Under the pieces are notes generated by a model. That model was given only the letters and a program-made list of their open reading frames with translations, searched no databases and had not been told where the DNA came from. Below are positions 7,179 to 12,811 of a stretch of DNA of 12,811 nucleotides, one piece after another. Position 1 is the stretch's first letter, and every line of letters begins with the position of its first letter. Made by a program: the position numbers and the translations under genes. Source of the DNA: Vicinamibacteria bacterium (GTDB taxonomy: Bacteria > Acidobacteriota > Vicinamibacteria > Fen-336 > JAGNNV01); contig JAENWE010000285.1 in the NCBI GenBank assembly GCA_016650185.1, positions 1-12,811 of the forward strand, read 5' to 3'.

Positions 7179-7676
7179 TTGCTCCCATCCACCGACGTGT
7201 CAAGAGATGAAAGTCGCGGAGCGGGTCCCGACCGGGCCGAGGTGGTCGTCGCCCTTGCCGCCATAGCGCTCGGTCTGTTCGTTTTCTTCGCCAGTTTCTC
7301 GATCGACCTCGGGACGGGCTACGACCGTATCGGCCCTCGCTTCTTTCCGTATGTCGTCGCCGCTGGTCTGGTCCTGTCCGGGAGTTTCCTGGCGAGGGGA
7401 GCTCTGCGCCGGCCGAATCCTTCCCCCACTGAGTTTCATCTTCAAACGAGCTGGCCGGCCATCGGCACTCTGGCCCTGGCACTCGGGTCGAGCGTTCTAT
7501 TGCTTGAGCGCGCGGGGTTCATCCTGACCGCCGCCCTCTTGTTCTTCCTGGTTGCGCGCGCCTTCGAAAGCCGCCGTCCATGGCGGGATGCCGTGGTCGG
7601 ATTGCTGCTTTCGGTCTTCGTCTACGTCGCTTTCACCAGAGGCCTGGGGCTAGTCCTGCCTCACGGTCTTCTCTGA
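7179..7676 (+). CDS. tctB: TctB-family small membrane subunit of the TTT transporter
   Basis: This poorly conserved small subunit has about four membrane segments: VVVALAAIALGLFVFFASF (22-40), FPYVVAAGLVLSG (56-68), a central pair around TLALALGSSVLLL and ILTAALLFFLVARA, and VVGLLLSVFVYVAF near the C-terminus. The GYDRIGPRFFP motif (47-57) after the first segment matches the GPGFFP-type signature of TctB. At 165 residues its length is normal. It starts 15 bases after tctC and stops directly before the tctA ATG. The start is uncertain: a TTG at 7179 and a GTG at 7197 are both possible, and neither has a clear Shine-Dalgarno. Confidence 0.85.
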   Translation: MLPSTDVSRDESRGAGPDRAEVVVALAAIALGLFVFFASFSIDLGTGYDRIGPRFFPYVVAAGLVLSGSFLARGALRRPNPSPTEFHLQTSWPAIGTLALALGSSVLLLERAGFILTAALLFFLVARAFESRRPWRDAVVGLLLSVFVYVAFTRGLGLVLPHGLL

Positions 7677-9176
7677 ATGGACTCGCTCCGACTGCTGGTG
7701 GACGGTTTCGGGGTTGCCCTCGAGCCCGCGAACCTTCTCTGGGCTTTCGCGGGAGTTCTGCTCGGAACCGCGGTGGGGATCCTTCCCGGAATCGGTCCCG
7801 CCCTCACGGTGGCGTTGCTCCTGCCCGTGACCTACGGGCGCGATCCGGTGGGAGCCTTCATCATGTTCGCCGGCATCTACTACGGCGCCATGTACGGCGG
7901 ATCGACTACGTCGATCCTGATGAACACCCCGGGCGAGAGCGGCAGCATTATCACGGCACTTGAAGGAAACAAGATGGCGCGCGCGGGGCGCGCTTCGGCG
8001 GCCCTCGCCACCGCCGCGATCGGTTCTTTCGTGGCGGGCACGATCGGCACGGTCATGCTGACTTTCGCCGCGCCGATGCTGGCGAATCTCGCGCTCACCT
8101 TCGGCCCGGCCGAGTACTTTGCCCTGATCGTCCTCGGCTTCACCACCATCTCGTCGGTGCTCGGAAATACCCCGGCGCGCGGCCTCGTGAGCCTTTTCTT
8201 CGGGCTGACCCTCGGTCTGGTAGGCATCGATCTGCAGACGGGCCAGGCGCGCTATACCCTCGGATTGCCGCAGCTGCTCGACGGGATCCACGTCGTGGTG
8301 GTGGCGGTCGGCCTCTTCGCGGTGGGCGAGACACTCTTCGTGGCCTCGAGACCCCGCGCGCGCGAGCAGGTGACGCAGGTTCGAGGGTGGACCTGGATGT
8401 CGCGGGAGGATTGGGCTCGTTCCTGGAAGCCCTGGCTTCGCGGCACCGCTATTGGGTTTCCCATCGGCGCTCTTCCCACGGGCGGCGCGGAGATCCCGAC
8501 GTTTCTCTCCTACGCTCTCGAACGGCGGCTCTCCTCCAAACCGGAGGAGTTCGGCCACGGCGCGATCGAGGGCGTGGCCGGACCCGAAGCCGCAAACAAC
8601 GCCGCGGCCGCTGGCGTGCTCGTTCCTCTGCTGACCCTCGGACTACCGACCTCCTCGACCGCGGCTATTATGCTGGCCGCCTTCCAGCAATTCAACCTGC
8701 AGCCGGGCCCCTTGATCTTCACCCAGAACCCGGAACTGGTGTGGGGACTCATCGCGAGCCTCTATGTCGGCAACGTGATGCTCCTGCTCTTGAATCTGCC
8801 CCTGGCGCCTTGGTGGGCGCGGCTGCTCAGGATCCCGGCGCCCTTGCTGTACGGAGGCATCCTGGTCTTTGCGACGCTCGGAACCTACTCGCTGAAAAAC
8901 TCCGCGTTCGATGTCGGACTGATGTACCTCATTGGGATGGTCGGCTTCGTCATGCGCCGGGTTGACATCCCGGTAGCGCCCGCCATTATCGGGATGATTC
9001 TGGGTCCGATGGCGGAGCAGCAGTTTCGGCGGGCTCTCGCCATCTCGCAGGGCGATCCGTCCGTGTTCTTCACGAGGCCCATCTCCGCCAGCCTTCTTTC
9101 TTTGGCGCTGTTCGCCATCCTCGCGGTTCCTGTGGTGCGCGCCTATCAGACCAGGAAAGCGCGCTACCGCACCTGA
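7677..9176 (+). CDS. tctA: TctA-family large membrane permease of the TTT transporter
   Basis: The 499-residue product is the large permease subunit, with roughly a dozen membrane segments and a length typical of TctA. Signature regions are present: GTAVGILPGIGPALTVALLL (30-49), GAMYGGSTTSILMNTPGES (70-88), then ALEGNKMARAGRAS. A second repeat of the same type lies in the latter half (GVAGPEAANNAAAAGVLVPL, LTLGLPTSSTAAIMLA). It forms the transport path with TctB, drawing substrate from TctC and powered by an ion gradient. The ATG follows the tctB stop with no gap, which implies coupled translation. It is the last gene of the operon and converges on the CoA-transferase gene 54 bases away. Confidence 0.95.
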   Translation: MDSLRLLVDGFGVALEPANLLWAFAGVLLGTAVGILPGIGPALTVALLLPVTYGRDPVGAFIMFAGIYYGAMYGGSTTSILMNTPGESGSIITALEGNKMARAGRASAALATAAIGSFVAGTIGTVMLTFAAPMLANLALTFGPAEYFALIVLGFTTISSVLGNTPARGLVSLFFGLTLGLVGIDLQTGQARYTLGLPQLLDGIHVVVVAVGLFAVGETLFVASRPRAREQVTQVRGWTWMSREDWARSWKPWLRGTAIGFPIGALPTGGAEIPTFLSYALERRLSSKPEEFGHGAIEGVAGPEAANNAAAAGVLVPLLTLGLPTSSTAAIMLAAFQQFNLQPGPLIFTQNPELVWGLIASLYVGNVMLLLLNLPLAPWWARLLRIPAPLLYGGILVFATLGTYSLKNSAFDVGLMYLIGMVGFVMRRVDIPVAPAIIGMILGPMAEQQFRRALAISQGDPSVFFTRPISASLLSLALFAILAVPVVRAYQTRKARYRT

Positions 9177-9187
9177 TCTGTTGAGAA

Positions 9188-9207
9188 GCCCCTTGCTTTG
9201 GCGGGGC
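9188..9207. terminator. possible hairpin between convergent operons
   Basis: GCCCC at 9188-9192 can pair with GGGGC at 9203-9207 across a 10-base loop, within the 54-base gap between the tctA and CoA-transferase stop codons. There is no T-tract on either strand, so it would be at best a weak or factor-assisted terminator. The position is the main argument. Confidence 0.25.
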
Positions 9208-9230
9208 GGAACCGCGGTGGCCGGCTGGCC

Positions 9231-10430
9231 TCAAGCCTGCAGGATCGCACGCTCGCTGAGAAGCCGGTCGATGTCGCCGGCGTTGAATCCGGACTCGGCC
9301 AGTACTTCGCGGGTATGTTGGCCGAGGAGCGGTGCGGCACGCCCCACGGCTCCCGGCGTGCGCGAGAACTTGATGGGCACGCCGAGCGTGAGCACGGTGC
9401 CCGCGGCGGCGTGCGAGGTTTCGACCACCATGTCTCGGGCGAGAGCCTGAGGGTGCTGGTGGGCCTGAACGACGTCCAGGACGGGGCCAGCCGGAACGCC
9501 GGCCGAGTCGAAGGCCTTGATCCAATGGGCGGTGGGGCGGGTGCGGAGCTTCGCCCGGAGGAGCGCCACGAGTTCTTCTCGGTGCGCCATACGCCCCGCG
9601 TTGACCGTGAAGCGGGGATCGGTCAGAAGCTCCGGAAGCTCGACCACCTCGGGCACGCGCCGCCACGTCGTCTGGCTGGCCGCGCCCAGGTTGATCCAGC
9701 CGTCCGCCGTCGCGAAGGTCTGGTAGGGCGCGGTGAGCGGGTGCGCGGTGCCTTGCGCGGCCGGGGCTTCGCCCGTCGCGAGGCTCATGCCCGAGGCCCA
9801 CAGGGTCTGGAACAATCCCGCTTCGAAGAGCGAGGTATCCACACGCTGACCGCGCGCACTCGTCTGCCGTTCGTGGCTCGCCGCGAGCACGCCGACCGCG
9901 GCCAGGACCGCGGCGGTGATGTCGGTGACGGGCACGCCGCATTTCATGGGCGCCGCCCCTTCCTCCCCGGTCAGGCTCATCACGCCGGACAGGCCCTGCG
10001 CGATCAGGTCAAATCCTCCCCTTTCGGCGAGCGGCCCGGTCCGGCCGAATCCGGAAATCTCACAGACAATCAGGCGAGGGTTGATCTCGGACAGGCGTTC
10101 ATACCCGAGCCCGAGACGCGCCATGGTCCCGGTGCGGAAATTCTCGATCAGGACGTCGGCGTTCTCGACCAGACGGAGCAGGACGTCCCGCCCGGCCGGA
10201 TGCTTCAGATCCAGCGAGAGGCTGCGCTTGCCGACGTTCAAAGCCATGAAGGCCGCCGATTCGCCGGCCAGTTCGGGAGGCCGGTAGTTGCGGGCCGGAT
10301 CACCCTCCGGGCCCTCGATCTTGATCACGTCGGCGCCGAGGGTGGCCAGCAAGCGTCCGCACACCGGGCCCGCCATGATGTGGGCCAGTTCGAGAACACG
10401 AAAGCCCGAAAGCGGCCCGAAGTCAGCCAT
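9231..10430 (-). CDS. CaiB/BaiF-type (class III) CoA-transferase
   Basis: The 399-residue enzyme matches the length of the formyl-CoA transferase/CaiB family, which moves CoA between carboxylic acids in the cytoplasm. It opens with MADFGPLSGFRVLELAHIMAGPVCGRLLATLGADVIKIE, in pieces typical of the family (RVLELAHIMAGP, LGADVIKIEGPEGDP), then LSLDLKHPAGRDVLLRL, ADVLIENFRTGTMARLGL and EISGFGRTGP. The catalytic aspartate is Asp170 in GVPVTD, matching the family's active-site Asp near 169. The C-terminal region (NAGRMAHREEL, DSAGVPAGPVLD, LGQHTREVL) completes the fold. A GAGGG about 11 bases before the ATG serves as a modest RBS. The gene begins 4 bases after the stop of the crotonase gene, so the two form an operon. 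Substrate is not determined by sequence; racemase members of the same superfamily (alpha-methylacyl-CoA racemase) are a less likely alternative. Confidence 0.92.
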   Translation of the reverse strand: MADFGPLSGFRVLELAHIMAGPVCGRLLATLGADVIKIEGPEGDPARNYRPPELAGESAAFMALNVGKRSLSLDLKHPAGRDVLLRLVENADVLIENFRTGTMARLGLGYERLSEINPRLIVCEISGFGRTGPLAERGGFDLIAQGLSGVMSLTGEEGAAPMKCGVPVTDITAAVLAAVGVLAASHERQTSARGQRVDTSLFEAGLFQTLWASGMSLATGEAPAAQGTAHPLTAPYQTFATADGWINLGAASQTTWRRVPEVVELPELLTDPRFTVNAGRMAHREELVALLRAKLRTRPTAHWIKAFDSAGVPAGPVLDVVQAHQHPQALARDMVVETSHAAAGTVLTLGVPIKFSRTPGAVGRAAPLLGQHTREVLAESGFNAGDIDRLLSERAILQA

Positions 10431-10434
10431 GGGA

Positions 10435-11217
10435 CTATCGGCCCTCGAAACGAGGCGGGCGCTTCTCGAGAAAAGCGGTGATGCCTTCGGCGTAGTCGCT
10501 CGTCCCCGCGAACTCGTACGCTTCATTCCTTTCGTCTTCGGAGAGCGGTGCCTGATCCGACAGGCGACGGAGGAAACGCTTGTGCCAGCGATTCGAGAGC
10601 GGAGAACCGGCGGTGATGCGCCCCACCACCGCGGCGACTTCAGCCTCGAACGCACTGTCTTCAAAGACCCGGTTGACCAGCCCCAGCGCCTGCGCCCGGG
10701 CGGCATCGAACACCTCGCCGGTGAGCAGGATCTCGAGCGATCTGGCGTGGCCCACCAGGCGTTTCAAGGCCTGGAGCTCCGCGTGGGCCATGACCACACC
10801 GATCCGGCTGATCGGAATGCCGAAGCGGCTCTTCGCACTGGCAAGGCGCAGGTCGCAGGCGGCGGCGATCTCCAGTCCCCCGCCGACGCAGTCTCCCCGA
10901 ATGGCCGCGATCACCGGATGGGGGCACTCTTCCACCGCGGCCATCGCTCCGGCGATGGCTTCGCCATACTGGCGCGCCTGGCCCTTGTCGTTTCGCGTCC
11001 TCGGGAACTCGGCGATATCGGCGCCGGCGGAGAAGACGTCATTCCCCCCGCGCAGTACCACGCAGCGAAGATCCACATCGGCTTGGAGCTCCGCGAAGCG
11101 CTCCGCCACCTCGAGCCACATGGCCAGGGTGAGGGCATTGCGCTTCTGGCCGCTATCCATCACCACGGTGGCCACGCCACCTTCACGTTCGACGCGGATC
11201 GCGGGTCTGCTGGACAT
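10435..11217 (-). CDS. enoyl-CoA hydratase/isomerase (crotonase) superfamily protein lacking the second catalytic Glu
   Basis: The 260-residue product has the crotonase fold: GQKRNALTLAMW, then VFSAGADIAEF (oxyanion-hole segment, about 62-71), then RGDCVGGGLEIAAACDLRLA (108-127). The glutamate of GGGLE (Glu116) corresponds to Glu144 of rat enoyl-CoA hydratase. The segment equivalent to the second catalytic glutamate (Glu164 in FGQPE) reads FGIPI here, with Ile136 at that position. Ordinary syn-hydration using both glutamates is therefore doubtful; isomerase, hydrolase or other crotonase chemistry is possible. The ATG at 11217 begins the canonical domain after a purine-rich AAGAAGAAG; an upstream in-frame start at 11379 would add about 54 unrelated residues. 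It is transcribed leftward with the CoA-transferase. Confidence 0.88.
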   Translation of the reverse strand: MSSRPAIRVEREGGVATVVMDSGQKRNALTLAMWLEVAERFAELQADVDLRCVVLRGGNDVFSAGADIAEFPRTRNDKGQARQYGEAIAGAMAAVEECPHPVIAAIRGDCVGGGLEIAAACDLRLASAKSRFGIPISRIGVVMAHAELQALKRLVGHARSLEILLTGEVFDAARAQALGLVNRVFEDSAFEAEVAAVVGRITAGSPLSNRWHKRFLRRLSDQAPLSEDERNEAYEFAGTSDYAEGITAFLEKRPPRFEGR

Positions 11218-11253
11218 GGTCTTCTTCTTCGGCCGGGACGTCTCAGAGTCTAG

Positions 11254-12099
11254 CGGCTGGTCGCTCCCCTCACCGGTAGAAGTACTGGCGCGTTCCGCTT
11301 CGCCCTCTTCGGTGCTCTCTCGGCAGGGGCGGGTCTCAAGCTGGAGGCCCACTTCCCGCCTTCGCTCATCGACGCCCATGACCTTTGGCTCGCCACGGAC
11401 GCCCAGGCCATCTATTGGGCCGTGTTCGGCGCGTTGGTCTACATCGGCGTCGAGCCGATCCTGCGGAAAGCTCTGCCGCGGGCGCTCGTGTCGTGGACAC
11501 GCCTGATCTCGGGCCGGTTACGGGACCCTTTGGTAGGGCGCGACGTCCTCGTCGGTGTCTCCGTCGCGGCCCTCGTCGTCCTGATTCGTTTCGCAGGAGC
11601 CGTCCTGCCCCCTTCCGCCGGTGGCGTTCCCGCGCTGCGGAATACCTGGGCCATCTCGGCCCTCGCGTCGCCGTGGCAAATCCCGGCAGCCCTGTTGATC
11701 GTTCCCTTCTACGCCGCGCTCACTGCCCTTTTCAGTCTGGCGGGGTACGTCGTGAACCTCGCGATCTTCCGCCGGCGCGATCTGGCGGTTCTGAGCCTCT
11801 GGGGGATATTTGCCATGGTCAGTCTGGCTCGTGTCCAGGGCATCGCCGGCGCCCTTCTTGAACTCCTCTGGTTCACCATCTTGCTGTGGGTCCTGCTGCA
11901 GGTGGGCGTCCTGGCAATGACCGTCACCGTCTACTCAATCACGATTCTGATACACCTCCCGCTCGCGACTGACCTCTCGGTGTGGTACGCGGGAAGGGCA
12001 GCGGTCGGGCTGCTGGTGATCTTTGGCCTCGCTGTCTACGGCTTCGTCATCGCCCTCGCGGGCAAGCCGATGTTCGGCCGGCCGGTTCTCGATGTGTGA
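11254..12099 (+). pseudogene. C-terminal membrane domain of a Ser/Thr protein kinase, kinase domain missing
   Basis: After a stop at 11251-11253, one frame stays open for 281 codons. It matches, from memory, the multi-pass domain that follows the catalytic part of many Acidobacteriota-type Ser/Thr kinases: GAFRFALFGALSAGAG, WAVFGALVYIGVEPILRKAL, ALVSWTRLISGRLRDPLVGR, DVLVGV, then hydrophobic segments and the closing TDLSVWYAGRAAVGLLVIFG and YGFVIALAGKPMFGRPVLD. Intact relatives carry about 300-450 kinase residues before this. Here the similarity starts at about 11280 and the upstream DNA is the 5' end and leader of the opposing crotonase gene, so the front is gone. The tail shows no frameshift or stop. 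The first ATG/GTG/TTG in frame is a GTG at 11422, already inside the conserved part and without an RBS. A free-standing membrane protein of about 225 residues from that GTG cannot be excluded. Confidence 0.65.
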
Positions 12100-12135
12100 G
12101 GGCGATCAGTGAGTGGAGGCCGCCGCGAAACCCGT

Positions 12136-12393
12136 TCAGGAATGCTCCAGACTGTCCGCGATCCGGATCTTGATGAACGCCTGGCGGGTCACACCCAGCC
12201 GGCGGGCGCGGCGATCGATCTCCTGCAGGAGTTCCACCGGAAAATCGACGTTCACCCGCTGGACCTCGCGACCCGGCCGCCTCGCGCTTCCAAGGTCCAG
12301 TTGGGCGGACAGATCAACGCCCGCATCATGCATCGCATCGAGCGACTCGGCCGCCCGCGCCCTACCCCTTGAGGTAGCGGTCTTCTTCTTCAT
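12136..12393 (-). CDS. brnA: BrnA-like ribbon-helix-helix antitoxin
   Basis: The 85-residue product has a basic, flexible N-terminal part and a C-terminal ribbon-helix-helix segment (VQRVNVDFPVELLQEIDRRA, then RRLGVTRQAFIKIRIADSLE, about residues 44-83). This is the DNA-binding fold of CopG/Arc/BrnA antitoxins. It follows the toxin gene and overlaps it by 32 bases, the order known for brnT-brnA. The expected role is to bind and neutralise the toxin and to repress the shared promoter as a BrnT-BrnA complex. An AAGGCGG-like sequence precedes the ATG at 12393. Assignment to BrnA rather than another CopG-type antitoxin rests mostly on the BrnT partner. Confidence 0.78.
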   Translation of the reverse strand: MKKKTATSRGRARAAESLDAMHDAGVDLSAQLDLGSARRPGREVQRVNVDFPVELLQEIDRRARRLGVTRQAFIKIRIADSLEHS

Positions 12394-12625
12394 TTCGTGC
12401 CCGCCTTACGGAAATGATGCGGACGCGTTCGCCTCGAACCGTGATGAACGCCGACCACACGTGTTTGCCAATTCTGCCGATAACCTGGGTGCGCGCCTCG
12501 TCCAGACTGCGTGCGCTGATCTCGAGTCGGTCCGGGTCCCGCCACAGCGCTTGCGCGGCCACAAAGTCAATCCCATGCTTCGTCCGGTTGGATGCCGACT
12601 TCGCGGGATCGAACTCAAAGTCCAT
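12362..12625 (-). CDS. brnT: BrnT-like ribonuclease toxin
   Basis: The 87-residue product matches BrnT toxins in length and motifs: MDFEFDPAKSASNRTKHGID at the N-terminus, the central hydrophobic/basic core around ARTQVIGRIGKHVWSAFITV, and the C-terminal VRIISVRRARNEEEDRYL. BrnT has a RelE-like fold and cleaves RNA to arrest growth when unopposed. It is the first gene of the pair, reads leftward, and has no Shine-Dalgarno before the ATG at 12625. The DNA just ahead of it is locally AT-rich and carries a palindrome. Confidence 0.85.
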   Translation of the reverse strand: MDFEFDPAKSASNRTKHGIDFVAAQALWRDPDRLEISARSLDEARTQVIGRIGKHVWSAFITVRGERVRIISVRRARNEEEDRYLKG

Positions 12626-12629
12626 TGAA

Positions 12630-12642
12630 TATAGAAACTATA
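12630..12642 (-). promoter_or_regulatory. palindromic candidate operator/promoter of the brnTA operon
   Basis: TATAG (12630-12634), spacer AAA, CTATA (12638-12642) form a perfect dyad starting 5 bases before the brnT start codon. Read on the minus strand it includes TATAGT, which could serve as a -10 element; no good -35 is visible. The AT content stands out in a GC-rich region. Ribbon-helix-helix antitoxins repress their own operons at such sites, so an operator overlapping the promoter is a reasonable inference. With that -10 the message would begin only a few bases before the ATG, consistent with the lack of an RBS. Confidence 0.5.
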
Positions 12643-12779
12643 CCATTCGCCATCACCTCGCGATGACGCCGAAATGACTGAAAGGGGCCTTCCGGAGCAG
12701 GCTCCTGGGTCGGTGTCCTGGCGGGACTCGTTTCGTGGGGGGTGGGAGCGGCGGCGCGACGACTCGATTCGCGCGTAAC
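12643..12779. other. intergenic region upstream of brnTA and the right-edge gene
   Basis: This GC-rich gap separates brnTA (leftward) from a rightward gene at the edge. It contains a short inverted repeat GGAGC/GCTCC with a 2-base centre near 12694-12705, and GCGCG (12754-12758) facing CGCGC (12770-12774). Neither looks like a standard terminator, and no gene is recognised. Confidence 0.3.
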
Positions 12780-12811
12780 ATGACCACACTTCCCGAAGGA
12801 GGCGACATGTC
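12780..12811 (+). CDS. start of an unidentified gene, cut by the right edge
   Basis: AAGGAGG at 12796-12802 is followed after 4 bases by an ATG at 12807, in frame with another ATG at 12780 (MTTLPEGGDMS). The strong Shine-Dalgarno suggests a real gene starts here, though its spacing to ATG 12807 is short. Nothing can be said about the product. Confidence 0.4.
   Translation, partial: MTTLPEGGDM

Noticed and set aside
9198..10481. Plus-strand open frame of 427 codons
   Set aside because: It is antisense to the CoA-transferase, which has intact catalytic motifs over its whole length; the plus-strand product is Arg/Gly-rich with no domain.
10431..10706. Extended N-terminus of the CoA-transferase from an upstream start
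   Set aside because: The added 92 residues are Arg/Ser-rich, read through the crotonase gene in another frame and precede a canonical family N-terminus (MADFGPLSGFRVLELAH).
10288..11253. Plus-strand open frame of 321 codons ending just before the kinase remnant, considered as a missing 5' part of that gene
   Set aside because: It is in the same frame as the kinase tail but its translation has no kinase motifs (no HRD, DFG or glycine loop) and is antisense to the crotonase gene. The stop at 11251-11253 separates it from the tail.
1..12811. CRISPR array, tRNA/rRNA genes, insertion sequences
   Set aside because: No regularly spaced repeats, no tRNA-like cloverleaf or rRNA signature, and no transposase motifs or IS-type terminal repeats were seen on either strand by eye.

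Overview
The DNA is GC-rich throughout and densely coding. The gene set points to a soil or sediment Gram-negative bacterium: an outer-membrane DUF5916-type protein, a secreted NHL-repeat propeller, a tripartite tricarboxylate transporter (TTT), a class III CoA-transferase, and the membrane tail of a Ser/Thr protein kinase of the type common in Acidobacteriota. Acidobacteriota (or a similar phylum such as Gemmatimonadota or Rokubacteria) is my best guess from gene content only; there is no rRNA or marker gene in the window.

Layout, left to right. (1) 1-1968, minus strand: a DUF5916/CBM9-like outer-membrane protein, running off the left edge. (2) 2329-3312, plus strand: a secreted six-bladed NHL propeller protein with a strong ribosome binding site inside a short tandem repeat. 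(3) 3313-3551, plus strand: the decayed 3' end of a family-3 solute-binding protein gene, readable only by joining three frames. (4) 3678-9176, plus strand: a tight five-gene operon, tcuA-tcuB-tctC-tctB-tctA. (5) 11217-9231, minus strand: a two-gene unit of a crotonase-superfamily protein followed by a CaiB/BaiF CoA-transferase, converging on the operon. (6) 11254-12099, plus strand: an uninterrupted C-terminal membrane domain of a Ser/Thr kinase with no kinase domain in front of it. (7) 12625-12136, minus strand: a BrnT/BrnA toxin-antitoxin pair with a palindrome in front of it. (8) The first codons of another plus-strand gene lie at the right edge.

How the genes work together. TcuA is the FAD-dependent dehydrogenase that oxidises tricarballylate to cis-aconitate in Salmonella. 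TcuB is the membrane iron-sulphur protein that takes electrons from TcuA. TctC, TctB and TctA form a binding-protein-dependent, ion-driven importer for tri- and dicarboxylates. The operon therefore reads as a complete 'import and oxidise a tricarboxylate' module, in which a TTT system takes the place of the single MFS carrier TcuC found in enterobacteria. The convergent CoA-transferase/crotonase pair could act on a related carboxylic acid, but no sequence evidence fixes its substrate.

The most notable structural point is that the metabolic block between about 3.55 and 11.25 kb is flanked on both sides by 5'-truncated gene remnants on the plus strand (binding protein on the left, kinase on the right). 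This suggests past rearrangement or insertion. I saw no insertion sequence, CRISPR array, tRNA or rRNA gene, and no dedicated regulator for the tcu/tct operon.
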